From NCBI GenBank assembly GCA_963822575.1, contig CAWGHZ010000006.1, positions 709,358 through 773,357 on the forward strand: 64,000 nucleotides of DNA, given 5' to 3'. Position 1 is the stretch's first letter; the number at the start of each line of letters is the position of its first letter. Shown here piece after piece: positions 32,381 through 41,698 of this stretch. A program made the translations under genes and the position numbers. The stretch comes from CAWGHZ01 sp963822575 (GTDB lineage Bacteria > Pseudomonadota > Alphaproteobacteria > MPNO01 > DASWLB01). The notes under the pieces were generated by a model. It saw only the letters and a list, made by a program, of their open reading frames with translations. It ran no database searches and was not told the origin of the DNA.

Positions 32381-33559
32381 ATGAAGATATCCGTCGGCAT
32401 CGACGCCGCCAAGGAAGTCCACTGGGCGGCGGCAATCGACGAAACGGCAAGGGTTCTGCTCGACCTGCGGGTCGAGAACACGCCGCAAGCGGTCGATCAG
32501 CTGATCGACCGCTTGCGCGCGCTCGACGGCGATGTCGTCGTCGGGGTCGATGTCATCGGCAGCTTCGCCGCCTTCCTCGAGGCCGCGCTGCTGGCGGCGG
32601 GCTTCCGCCTGGTCCATGTGCCCGGCCTGGTCGTCAATCGCGCGCGTCAGGGCCTGGTCGGCGGCGAGAACAAGTCCGACCCGCGCGACGCGCGCGTCAT
32701 CGCCGAGCAGGTGCGCGTCCGTCCGGACCTGCGCCCCATCGAACCCGACGAGGAGGCCGCGGCCGAGCTGCGCGTGCTGACCGGCCGGCGGCGCGATCTC
32801 GTCGACGAGCAGACCCGGCGTCTGTCGCGCCTGCATGCGTCCCTGGCCGGCATCCATCCCGGCCTGGAGCGGTCGCTCGATCTCACCACCAAGGGCGCGC
32901 TGTGGCTCCTCACCCGTTACGTCACCCCGGGCGAGTTGTGCGGCGCCGGCCGCAGCAGACTGCTCAAGCATCTGCGCCGCGGCGCGGGCCTGCGCAAAAT
33001 CGAGCCTCTGGCCGATGCGGCGCTTGCCGCCGCGCGGGCACAGCGCATCGCCGTGCCCGGCGAACGCGCGGTCGCAGCCGTGGTCCGCGAGCTCGCCACC
33101 GAAGCCCTCGCCGCCCGCGCGCGGATCGCCCAACTCGACCGCGAGCTGGAGGCGCTGATCGAATGCCACCCTGACGGCGCCCTCATCCGAACCCTGCCCG
33201 GAATGGGGGTGATCCATACGGCGGAGTTCATCGCCCAGGCAGGCAATCTCAACCGCTTCCGCTCGGCCGACGCGCTCGCCGCGGCCGCAGGTCTTGCCCC
33301 CGTGCTGCGCCAGTCCGGAAAGGTTCGCTATTTGCGTCGCCCCATCGGCGGCAACAAGGCCCTCAAGCGGGTCTTCTACCGCGCCGCCTTCTGCGCCCTC
33401 GCCGACCCGCAGAGCCGCGCCTACTACGACCGCAAGCGAACCGACGGAAAAAGCCATGAACAGGCCGTCATTGCCCTCGCGCGACGACGCGTCAACGTCC
33501 TCTGGGCCATGCTTCACAATCGCCAAGCCTTCGATCCCGGCTACCGAAAAGCCGCTTGA
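32381..33559 (+). CDS. IS110-family transposase (DEDD/Transposase_20 recombinase)
   Basis: 392 residues, the same sequence as the product of copy 1. It has the DEDD domain (Asp8 in VGIDAAKEVHW; SDPRDARVIAE) and the Transposase_20 domain (LPGMGVIHTAEF, GLAPVLRQSGK). Only about 13 bases separate its stop from the right end, so all the non-coding capacity is upstream, as in the IS110 subgroup rather than IS1111. The frame is intact, so the element may be active. Confidence 0.93.
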   Translation: MKISVGIDAAKEVHWAAAIDETARVLLDLRVENTPQAVDQLIDRLRALDGDVVVGVDVIGSFAAFLEAALLAAGFRLVHVPGLVVNRARQGLVGGENKSDPRDARVIAEQVRVRPDLRPIEPDEEAAAELRVLTGRRRDLVDEQTRRLSRLHASLAGIHPGLERSLDLTTKGALWLLTRYVTPGELCGAGRSRLLKHLRRGAGLRKIEPLADAALAAARAQRIAVPGERAVAAVVRELATEALAARARIAQLDRELEALIECHPDGALIRTLPGMGVIHTAEFIAQAGNLNRFRSADALAAAAGLAPVLRQSGKVRYLRRPIGGNKALKRVFYRAAFCALADPQSRAYYDRKRTDGKSHEQAVIALARRRVNVLWAMLHNRQAFDPGYRKAA

Positions 33560-33567
33560 CTGGCGCA

Positions 33568-36500
33568 TTACTCTGCCGCCTCTCTGTTCCGGGCCGCGAC
33601 GCCGTAGCCGCCGCCGCCGGGGGTCTCGATCACGAACACGTCGCCCGCCGCCATCGGGGTGCTGGCGATACCGCCCAGCGCCTCGACCGTGCCGTCGGCG
33701 CGTTCGATCGCATTGCGCCCGATCGCGCCCGGCTCGCCGCCCGCCTGGCCGTAGGGCGGCACGCGCCGGTGGCCCGACAGGATCGAGGCGGTCATCTTCT
33801 CGCGGAACCGCACACGTCGCACCACCCCGTCGCCGCCGCGATGCGCCCCCGCGCCGCCCGAGCCGCGCCGGATCGCGAACGAATTGAGGATCACCGGGAA
33901 GCGCCATTCCAGCACCTCGGGATCGGTGAGGCGCGTGTTGGTCATGTGGGTGTGCACCGCCGAGGCGCCGTCGAACTCCGGCCCGGCGCCGGCGCCGCCG
34001 CAGATCGTCTCGTAATACTGCCGCGTGTCGTCGCCGAAGGTGAAGTTGTTCATCGTGCCCTGGCAGGCGCCGGCAATGCCGAGCGCGCCGAACAACGTGT
34101 CGACGATGGCCTGCGACGTCTCCACGTTGCCCGCCACCACCGCGGCCGGGTAGCGCGGTGCGAGCATCGAGCCCTCCGGGATCAGGATCTTCAGCGGCTT
34201 CAGGCAGCCGGCGTTGAGCGGAATGTCGTCGTCCACCAGGCAGCGGAAGACGTACAAGACGGCGGCGTAGGCGATGGCGGAGGGCGCGTTGAAATTGTCG
34301 TTGCGCTGGGGCGAGGTGCCGGCGAAGTCGATGGTGGCGCTGCGTGACGCCTGGTCCACCGTGATCGTCACACGGATGGTCGCGCCCGAATCCATCTCGT
34401 AGGCGAACGACCCGTCCTTGAGCTTGTCGAGTACGCGGCGGACGGACTCTTCGGCATTGTCCTGGACGTGGCGCATATACGCCTCGACCACGTCGAGACC
34501 GAAATGGTCGACCATCTTGCCGAGCTCCTGCACGCCCTTCTCGTTGGCGGCAATCTGCGCCTTGAGATCGGCCAGGTTGTTGCGCCAGTTGCGCGTGGGA
34601 TAGTGCGTCTCGGTGAACAAGCGATGGGTCTCTTCTTCCAGGAGGCGCCCTTCGGCGACAAGCTGGAAATTGTCGATAAGGATGCCTTCCTCGTCGATGG
34701 TGCGCGAATGCGGCGGCACGGAGCCCGGCGTGATGCCGCCGATCTCGGCATGGTGGCCGCGCGAAGCGACGTAGAACAGGATGTCGCGTCCGGCCGAGTC
34801 GAACACCGGCGTGATGACCGTCACGTCGGGCAGATGCGTGCCGCCGTTGTAGGGCGCGTTCAGCATGTAGACGTCGCCGGCGCGCATCCGACCGGCGCGC
34901 AGCCGCGCGATGGTCTTGACGCTTTCGCCCATCGAGCCGAGATGCACAGGGATGTGCGGCGCGTTCGCCACCAGCGCGCCGGCGCGGTCGAACACCGCGC
35001 AGGAGAAATCCAGCCGCTCCTTGATGTTGACCGAGGACGAGGTGTTCTCGAGCACCACCCCCATCTGCTCGGCGATCGACATGAAGAGGTTGTTGAACAC
35101 TTCGAGCATCACCGGGTCGGCGCCGGTGCCGATGGCGGTGCGCGCGGGCAAGGGCGTGGTGCGCGTCAGCAGCAGATGGCCGTGCGCGGTGACCTCCGCC
35201 GTCCAGCCCGGCTCGACGACGGTCGTGGCGTTGGCCTCGATCACAATGGCCGGGCCTTCGATCTTCGCGCCGAACGGCATGGCGGCGCGGTCGAAAACGC
35301 GCGCCCGGTGCACTGCCCCGCCGCAGTACATCTCCACCGTGTCGAGCGGCGCGGGCAGCGTCGCGTCAGGGTCGATCGCGTGCGCCGGCTCCTCCGCGGC
35401 GCCCGCCGCGCCGATGGTCTCGACCGACACTGCCTCCACCATCAGCCGCTTCGCCGAATCGACGAAGCCGAACTGCGAGCGGTGCGCCGTCTCGAACGCG
35501 TCCTTGATCTCTTCCGCCGTGCCGAACGGCACGACCAGCGCCGTGTCGGTGCCGTCATAGCGGACATGCGCGCGCTTGAGGGTGGCGATGCGTGCCGGCT
35601 CGAACTCCCTGCCCTGCCATCTCCGTGCGGCCGGCGGATTCGAGCTCATTGAGCGCCGCCTCCATCCGTTCCGTCGCCCCGTCGAGCGGCGCCTCGATCG
35701 CGCGCGCATTCAGGGTGCGCAAATCGGCGAGTCCCATGCCGTAGGCCGACAGCACGCCGGCGAACGGGTGGATCAGCACCCGCGTCATGCCGAGCGCGTC
35801 GGCCACTGCGCAGGCGTGCTGGCCGCCCGCGCCGCCGAAGCAGTTGAGCGTGTATTCGGTCACGTCGTGGCCGCGCTGGATGGAGATCTGCTTGATCGCG
35901 TTCGCCATGTTCTCGTTGGCGATCCGGATGAATCCGTCGGCCACCTCGACCGCCGAGCGCGTGTCGCCCGTGGCGCGCGAAATCTCGTCGGCCAGCGCGG
36001 CGAACTTCGCGTGCACCGTATCGTCGTCGAGCGGCTGGTCGGCGTTCGGGCCGAACACGTGCGGGAAGAACCGCGCATGCAGCTTGCCGACGCAGATGTT
36101 GGCGTCGGTGACGCACAGGGGTCCGCCGCGCCGGTAGCTGGCCGGGCCGGGGTTGGCGCCGGCCGAGTCCGGCCCCACCCGGTATTTCGCTCCGTCGAAC
36201 ACCAGCATCGAGCCGCCGCCCGCCGCCACCGTGTGGATGCGCATCATCGGCGCACGCATCCGCACGCCCGCGACCAGCGTCTCGAAGGCGCGCTCGTAGG
36301 CGCCGTCGTAATGGGCGACATCGGTCGACGTGCCGCCCATGTCGAACCCGATCACCTTGTCGAAGCCCGCGGTGTGGGCGGTGCGCGCCGCGCCGACGAT
36401 GCCACCGGCGGGGCCCGAGAGGATCGAATCCTTGCCCTGGAACAGCCGCGCGTCGACCAGCCCGCCCGACGACTGCATGAACAGGAGCCGGGCGCCGCCC

Positions 36501-37195
36501 AGCGCGCCGGCGACCCGGTCGACATAGCGGCGCAGGATGGGCGACAGGTAGGCGTCGACCACCGTGGTGTCGCCGCGGCCCACCAGCTTCATCAGCGGGC
36601 TCGCCTCGTGCGACACGGAAACCTGGGTGAAACCGATCTCCCGTGCCAGCGCGGCCAGCGCGACCTCGTGCGCGTGGTGGCGCCAGGCGTGCATCAGCAC
36701 GATGGCCACCGACCTTATGCCGCCGTCGAACGCGTGTTGGAGCCCGGCGCGCGCCGCCGCGAGGTCAAGCGGCTCGATCTCCTCGCCCTCGGCGGTGAAC
36801 CGTCCAGGCACCTCGATGACGCGCTCGTACAAAAGTTCGGGAAGCTCGATGCGCCGGGCGAAGATGCGCGGGCGGTTCTGGTAGCCGATGCGCAGCGCGT
36901 CGCCGAAGCCCTTGTTGATGACCAGTGCCGTGCGCTCGCCCTTGCGTTCGAGGAGCGCGTTGGTGGCGACGGTCGTGCCCATCTTGACCGCCTCGATCGC
37001 ATCGGCGGGGATGGCGGCGTCGGGCGCGACGCCGAGCACCTGGCGGATGCCGGCGAGCGCCGCATCCTCGTAGCGCTCCGGGTTCTCGGAAAGCAGCTTC
37101 CTGGTGGAGATACGCCCATCGGGCGCGCGCGCCACGACGTCGGTGAACGTGCCGCCGCGGTCGATCCAGAACTGCCATCCGGTGCTCATCGGCAC
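33568..37195 (-). CDS. 5-oxoprolinase/N-methylhydantoinase (HyuA-HyuB fusion), frameshifted
   Basis: About 1,200 residues when joined. The HyuA half (from 37195) has FWIDRGGTFTDVVARAPDG, VKMGTTVATNALLERKGE, IGFDMGGTSTDVAHYDG and CFGGAGGQHACAVADALG, the ATPase parts. The HyuB half has NNLFMSIAEQMGVVLENTS, ERLDFSCAVFD and ETPGGGGYG. A one-base shift near 35610, between NELESAGRTEMA and QGREFEPARIATLK, splits the frame. Full fusions open the lactam ring of 5-oxoproline, or related imides, using ATP. The C-terminal TAA is supplied by the IS110 element, so the last residues may be altered. Confidence 0.85.
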
Positions 37196-37223
37196 CTAGA
37201 TAGCAGGATTTGGATCGCAGCGA

Positions 37224-37937
37224 CTACCCCGCCCCGCCGTGCTTCTTCGCGTACATCTTGCGGTCGGCGGCGGCGATGGCCTCGGACGTATCCTCGCCAC
37301 CGGTGAAGGTGTGCACCCCGAAAGCGAGTGACAGCGGCACCTTCCCGCCGTTCCAGTCGAGCCCCTGGGATTCGACGATGGCGACGATGGCGCGGGCCTT
37401 CTCGGTCGCCGTCGCCTCGTCGGCGTGCGACAGCAGCACGGCGAACTCGTCGCCGCCCATGCGCGCCACCACGTCGGACCGGCGCACGTTGGCGACAAGC
37501 GTGCTGGCGACCTGCAGCAGCGCGGCGTCCCCGGCCGCGTGGCCGTACGTGTCGTTGATCGCCTTGAGCCCATTGACGTCGAGATAGATCAGGCTGGACG
37601 GCGTGCCGTAGCGTTCGGCGAAGGCGAGGAAGCGGGTGAGCTCCCGCACGAAGGCGCGCCGGTTGGCGATGGGCGCGAGCGAATCCAGATCGGCCAGCTT
37701 TTCGAGGTAGGCGACCCGCGCCTGGGTGCGCTCGAGCTCCTGGCGCAGCCGTTCGACCTCGCCCATCAGGGTCATGATCGCCTGGCGCACCTTGGGCGTC
37801 AGCTCGGCCTCGGGGATGCCGAGGACGGATGCCGTATCCGCGGCGGCGCGCGACGGCTCGGCGCGCGGCGTCCCCTCCGGACGGCCGGGCGCGCCCGCGC
37901 GCGGCACGCGCGGCGATCTGGTGTCCTCGATCTTCAC
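37224..37937 (-). CDS. GGDEF-domain diguanylate cyclase
   Basis: 237 residues. A disordered basic N-terminus, then a helical/coiled stretch (VRQAIMTLMGEVERLRQELER), precede a GGDEF domain from about residue 80. The signature GGDEF is at 161-165 and an RxxD inhibitory site is present at R152-D155, so product inhibition by c-di-GMP is expected. No membrane segment or sensor domain is seen, so the enzyme is cytosolic. It lies between the oxoprolinase and purE. Confidence 0.88.
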   Translation of the reverse strand: MKIEDTRSPRVPRAGAPGRPEGTPRAEPSRAAADTASVLGIPEAELTPKVRQAIMTLMGEVERLRQELERTQARVAYLEKLADLDSLAPIANRRAFVRELTRFLAFAERYGTPSSLIYLDVNGLKAINDTYGHAAGDAALLQVASTLVANVRRSDVVARMGGDEFAVLLSHADEATATEKARAIVAIVESQGLDWNGGKVPLSLAFGVHTFTGGEDTSEAIAAADRKMYAKKHGGAG

Positions 37938-38087
37938 AGGCCTGTGCCCGTCTCCCCAGGCGGCGGATTATGGCGAGGTTAGGCCTCGATGGTTAACGAA
38001 AACTTGTGGCCGTTCCAAGGCGCGTCCTGCCTTGCGCCACCCGCCGTCCGCCGGAATAATGCGCGCCTTTCAGCATGGGGGAGGCAC

Positions 38088-38624
38088 ATGGCACGCAAGG
38101 CGCCGGCCGGCCGGGGCAAGACGACGGCGGATCGCAAGGGCGGCGGAACGCCCGTCGTGGGCATACTGATGGGCAGCGCGACCGACTGGGAGGTGATGCG
38201 CCACGCCGCCGATACGTTGAAATCGTTGGGAATTCCCTACGAGGCCAAGGCGCTGTCGGCGCACCGCAACCCCGACCTGGTGGCCGAATATGCCCGCAGC
38301 GCGCGCGGCCGCGGCCTCAAGGCGATCATCGCCGGCGCCGGCATGGCGGCGGCGCTGCCCGGCGTCATCGCCGCGCTGACGCCGCTCCCCGTGCTCGGCG
38401 TGCCGTGCGGTGGCGCAGCGCTCGGCGGGCTCGATGCGGTGCTGTCGATGGTGCAGATGCCGGCGGGCGTGCCGGTCGCGACCTTCGCGGTCGGACGGTC
38501 GGGCGCGGTGAACGCGGCGATCTTCGCGGTGACGCTCCTTGCGCTCAACGATGCCAAGGCGGCGAAGACGCTGGACGCGTTCCGCGCCGCCCAGTCGGCC
38601 AAGGTCGCGGAACTGCCGGTTTAG
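38088..38624 (+). CDS. purE: N5-carboxyaminoimidazole ribonucleotide mutase
   Basis: 178 residues from the ATG at 38088, preceded by gggggagg. PVVGILMGSATDWEVMRHAADTL, KALSAHRNPDLVAEYAR (active-site histidine), IIAGAGMAAALPGVIAALT and VQMPAGVPVATFAVG are the class I PurE pattern in purine biosynthesis. A 21-residue basic extension precedes the domain; the frame is open further upstream to 37989, but that part lacks family sequence. purK is not adjacent, unlike in many relatives. Confidence 0.9.
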   Translation: MARKAPAGRGKTTADRKGGGTPVVGILMGSATDWEVMRHAADTLKSLGIPYEAKALSAHRNPDLVAEYARSARGRGLKAIIAGAGMAAALPGVIAALTPLPVLGVPCGGAALGGLDAVLSMVQMPAGVPVATFAVGRSGAVNAAIFAVTLLALNDAKAAKTLDAFRAAQSAKVAELPV

Positions 38625-39259
38625 CGAAAGATTCGCGCGGCGCGGAGCGGGTTGGGGACGCGCTCGGCAAAGGCGCGGGCGCGTCGGCGCACCGCAGGAA
38701 GGCGGCCGAGCCCGGCGAGCCGGCGGTCGAGGAAGTCCCACGTGTCGACCGACCCTTCGGAGCGGTCCTCGAGCCAGTAGAGGACCGTCGCGCCGAAGAT
38801 GGCGGCCAGCGACGCGCGCTTGGTGTACCAGCCGAAATCGACGGAGCGGTCGCCGATGCCGCGCCAGATGGCGTCCACCGTGCGCGCGACGGCGCGGACC
38901 GCGGCTCCCTGGTGGCCCGGGAGCGCCGACCAGGCCGCAAGGCGGCGCACCGCCTCGCGATGCGGGCGGAGGGCGGAGAGCCGCGCGCGGATGGCGAAGG
39001 CGACGCGCTGGCGCACGCCGAGCCCGGCCGGGGCTTCGTCCAGCGCCGCGAGCATCTCGGCGTCGGCCCAGGCGGAGAACTGCGCCACCGCGTCGGGCAC
39101 GCCGCGCGGATAGGCGCGGCGCACCGTCGCCGCGTCGATCCCGGCCGAGCGCGCGGCCGCGGCCAGCGCGCGCGGCGACCAGCCGTCGAACGGCACGTGG
39201 CGCAGGATCGCGGGCAGCATCCGCTCGCGCATTTCGGCAAGGTTGGCCGGCGCGGTCAT
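38621..39259 (-). CDS. COQ9 family protein (ubiquinone biosynthesis)
   Basis: 212 residues, helical. AALRHVPFDGW-like AILRHVPFDGWSPRALAAAA at the N-terminus resembles a TetR-like fold, and IWRGIGDRSVDFGWYTKRASLAAIFGATVLYW is the COQ9 core that contacts lipids and presents ubiquinone precursors to Coq7. The family is also known as the protein divergently transcribed from rpsU, which matches the location here. It overlaps def (ATGA). Confidence 0.88.
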   Translation of the reverse strand: MTAPANLAEMRERMLPAILRHVPFDGWSPRALAAAARSAGIDAATVRRAYPRGVPDAVAQFSAWADAEMLAALDEAPAGLGVRQRVAFAIRARLSALRPHREAVRRLAAWSALPGHQGAAVRAVARTVDAIWRGIGDRSVDFGWYTKRASLAAIFGATVLYWLEDRSEGSVDTWDFLDRRLAGLGRLPAVRRRARAFAERVPNPLRAARIFR

Positions 39260-39816
39260 TCGCCCTCGTCCGCCTCGTCCGCCGGCTCGCGCGCGAGGGA
39301 ATGGCGCAGCTCCTCGGTGAAGCTGAGAAGCCGCAAATCGGTCATGCGCATGGTGTAGAGCACACCGTTCAGGTGATCCAATTCGTGCTGCACCACGCGC
39401 GCGTGGAAGCCGGTCGCCTCGCGCTCGATCGGCTCGCCGCGCGGGGTGAGGCCGCGATAGAAGATGCGGGCGTAGCGCGGCACGACGCCGGTGAGGCCCG
39501 GGATCGACAAGCACCCCTCGAACCCGTCGACCGTCTCGTCGGTCAGGGGCTCGATCTCGGGGTTCACCAGCGCGGTCAGCGGGATGACCGAGAGCGGATC
39601 GTCGTCACCGGCGCGGCCGGGCGGCGACTTGAAGATCATCACCCGCTGGCCGACATGGACCTGTGGCGCGGCGAGGCCGACGCCCTCGGCATCCTCCATC
39701 GTCTCGATCATGTCCTCGACCAGGCGGCGGATGTCGCGCGCGGTCGGATCGGGAACCTCGGCGGCGCGGTTGACCAGCACCGGGTGGCCCATGCGGGCGA
39801 TCTTGAGAAGGGCCAT
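39256..39816 (-). CDS. def: Peptide deformylase
   Basis: 186 residues. The three motifs of deformylase are present: EGVGLAAPQ, EGCLSIPG with the metal-binding cysteine, and QHELDHLNG with two metal-binding histidines and the catalytic glutamate. It removes the N-formyl group from nascent proteins. It starts a two-gene transcript with coq9, opposite to rpsU. Confidence 0.93.
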   Translation of the reverse strand: MALLKIARMGHPVLVNRAAEVPDPTARDIRRLVEDMIETMEDAEGVGLAAPQVHVGQRVMIFKSPPGRAGDDDPLSVIPLTALVNPEIEPLTDETVDGFEGCLSIPGLTGVVPRYARIFYRGLTPRGEPIEREATGFHARVVQHELDHLNGVLYTMRMTDLRLLSFTEELRHSLAREPADEADEGE

Positions 39817-39877
39817 GGCGTCTCCGGCGTTCGGGAACGGCCCCTAATATAGGGTCGGCCGACCCGCGGGGCGAGGG

Positions 39878-39906
39878 TTCACACCGGCCGGCGGGTATGG
39901 TATAAG
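39878..39906 (+). promoter_or_regulatory. Putative rpsU promoter
   Basis: TTCACA (39878-39883) and TATAAG (39901-39906) are separated by 17 bases, a good match to a housekeeping sigma promoter. They lie about 70 bases upstream of the GTG start of rpsU. Confidence 0.55.
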
Positions 39907-39975
39907 GCGCGCCTCCCGCGGTCTTCGCGGGCTTCGTTTATCCGCCAACCCACGCAACGACCGATTGAATCCACC

Positions 39976-40179
39976 GTGCAGGTACACGTCCGCGAAAACG
40001 ATGTCGATCAGGCCCTCCGCGCCCTGAAGAAGAAGATGCAGCGCGAGGGCATCTTCCGCGAGATGAAGATGCGCCGCGCCTACGAGAAGCCGTCGGAGCG
40101 CCGCGCCCGCGAGAAGGCCGAGGCCATCCGGCGCGCCCGCAAGCTGGAGCGCAAGCGCATGGAGCGCGAGGGCTACTAG
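39976..40179 (+). CDS. rpsU: 30S ribosomal protein S21
   Basis: 67 residues, highly basic. The start QVHVRENDVDQALRALKKKMQ and the arginine-rich end RRARKLERKRMEREGY are typical of bS21. A GTG start is used; the ribosome site is weak, as is common for rpsU. It is divergent from def-coq9 and followed by a strong terminator. Confidence 0.95.
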   Translation: MQVHVRENDVDQALRALKKKMQREGIFREMKMRRAYEKPSERRAREKAEAIRRARKLERKRMEREGY

Positions 40180-40201
40180 GCCCTTCGCTTCGGCGACACC
40201 G

Positions 40202-40230
40202 AAAAGGCCGCTGCGGCGGCCTTTTGCGTT
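40202..40230 (+). terminator. Rho-independent terminator after rpsU
   Basis: Arms aaaaggccgc and gcggcctttt form a 10-bp stem with a tgcg loop, followed by gcgttt. It lies 22 bases after the rpsU stop. Confidence 0.85.
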
Positions 40231-40370
40231 TGGGAATTCTGGCGTCCTTTATCTGCCGTAGTATCGCGTCCGCGCCATGTCATCCGCCAGGATGAAAGCG
40301 CATCGCGGGATCGACGCGAGACGGGCAGACGCTAGACTATGGGCGGGATGAGGGCTCGACCGGGACAACG

Positions 40371-40892
40371 ATGAACACGCAAAACTTGGCACAAGCGCTG
40401 CAAGCACACTTGCAGGAACACGCCGCGCAGGAAGCCGAGCGACAAAAGCAGGAAGTCGTCGATGTAGCGATCAAGATTGCAACCGCGACGTATACCAGCG
40501 CGAAGGCGTACGCCAATGTCATCATAATCGCTGGCTACGCCGCGTTCCTCGCAATGTGGTCGTATGTGCGAGCCGATGTCCCGAAGGAGGCAACGCTTTG
40601 GGCGTTGTTGCTTATGATGGCCTCGGCGACGGTGTTCGTCCTGTTCGAGCTATACAAGATGATATGGTCGGGCATTGTCGTAAGCCGGATTGTTGGAGCG
40701 GCCAATAGGTCTCCCGATCCGGTAGTCCGATTGCAGGAGTTGGATAAGCTACAACAGCGCGAGGTCAAAGCGTTCGTCGCCATATGGGTCGCAGTTCTCG
40801 CGTTTACTGTGCCTGCCGGGATCTGCGCGGTTGGCATCTTGGCCTGGAATGTGTCGATCCTCGCCCTGCGCACGAGTGGCTACATCATCTGA
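40371..40892 (+). CDS. Hypothetical membrane protein, low-GC orphan
   Basis: 173 residues, no family recognised. A 30-residue glutamine/alanine-rich amphipathic N-terminus precedes two close membrane segments (VIIIAGYAAFLAMWSYV and LWALLLMMASATVFVLF), a soluble linker with a possible coiled coil (VVRLQELDKLQQREVK) and a final hydrophobic region (VAVLAFTVPAGICAVGILAW). Base composition is clearly less GC-rich than its neighbours, suggesting acquisition. It stands alone between rpsU and the nitrogen-scavenging operon. Confidence 0.6.
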   Translation: MNTQNLAQALQAHLQEHAAQEAERQKQEVVDVAIKIATATYTSAKAYANVIIIAGYAAFLAMWSYVRADVPKEATLWALLLMMASATVFVLFELYKMIWSGIVVSRIVGAANRSPDPVVRLQELDKLQQREVKAFVAIWVAVLAFTVPAGICAVGILAWNVSILALRTSGYII

Positions 40893-41005
40893 CCCGGTGC
40901 CGGGACCACCTAACAGGCCACGTCGCGCTCGACAGGCAGCCTACTTTGTTCCTAGGTGTTTAGTCCCAACCAGTGTGGCCGATCAGCCTGGACACGGTAA
41001 CGGCT

Positions 41006-41698
41006 TCAAACACCTTGCGATCCCTCCAACGCCGCAATCACCTGATCGGCGGTCGCGGTCCACCCGACGATGCCGCCCTGCGCGCGCACCATGGCGAGCG
41101 TCGCGGCCTTAAACTCGGGGAAGTAGCTTTCGGTCGCGTCCTCGGCCAGCAGGCACTCGAAGCCGCGATCGTTGGCCTCGCGCATCGTCGTCTGCACGCA
41201 GACCTCGGTGGTGACGCCGCCGATAACCAGGTGCGTGATCCCGCGCCGGGCCAGGATATCGGCCAGCGGCGTCGCGTAGAACGCGCCCTTGCCGGGCTTG
41301 TCGATGACGATCTCGCCCGGCTTCGGCGCGAGGGTCGGCACGATCTCCACGCCCGGCTCGCCGGCGACCAGGATGCGGCCCATCGGGCCGGGATCGCCGA
41401 TGCGCAGCACGGCATTGCCGCGCGTGCGCTTGGCTGGCGGACAGTCCGAGAGGTCCGGCCTGTGCGCCTCGCGCGTATGGACGATCGGAAGCCCATGGCG
41501 GCGGAACGCCGCGATCAGCGCCGCGGCGGGTACGACGGCAGGGGCGAGGCGCGCGACGTCATTGCCCAGCGCCGCGCCGAACCCGCCCGGCTCCAGGAAG
41601 TCGCGCTGCATGTCGATTATGACCAGCGCCAAGCGCCCGGCCGGGAACGCATAGGGGTACGGGAGCGCCGCCTCGATCCGCGCCATGTCGCGGCTCAA
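41006..41698 (-). CDS. Isochorismatase-like cysteine hydrolase, biuret-hydrolase paralogue
   Basis: 230 residues. The catalytic Asp (VIIDMQRDF), Lys (VIDKPGKGAFYAT) and Cys (GVTTEVCVQTTMREANDRG) of the cysteine hydrolase family are all present. It resembles the BiuH product encoded 1.5 kb upstream but differs in the C-terminal segment (EDATESYFPEFKAAT instead of EDCCGATDRAN) and lacks the PYPWPYNG start residues in the same setting. It may act on a different ureide or amide. It overlaps the ATPase gene (ATGA) and ends the six-gene operon. Confidence 0.82.
   Translation of the reverse strand: MSRDMARIEAALPYPYAFPAGRLALVIIDMQRDFLEPGGFGAALGNDVARLAPAVVPAAALIAAFRRHGLPIVHTREAHRPDLSDCPPAKRTRGNAVLRIGDPGPMGRILVAGEPGVEIVPTLAPKPGEIVIDKPGKGAFYATPLADILARRGITHLVIGGVTTEVCVQTTMREANDRGFECLLAEDATESYFPEFKAATLAMVRAQGGIVGWTATADQVIAALEGSQGV

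Larger units (their letters stand above)
32104..33572 (+). mobile_element. IS110-family insertion sequence, copy 2
   Basis: About 1.47 kb, opposite in orientation to copy 1. The left end starts ctactccgcc and the right end is gcgcattact; both ends carry the CT dinucleotide typical of IS110 insertion sites. It differs from copy 1 by one base in the left end and by a 49-bp tandem duplication there. The insertion lies between higA and the end of the oxoprolinase gene, whose TAA stop is inside the element. Confidence 0.87.

Noticed and set aside
37989..38087. Upstream extension of purE
   Set aside because: The 33 extra residues are not part of the PurE family pattern, and a good ribosome site (gggggagg) precedes the ATG at 38088.
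40202..40230. The hairpin after rpsU as a regulatory RNA
   Set aside because: A 10-bp stem with a tetraloop and T-rich tail directly after the stop is explained by ordinary termination.
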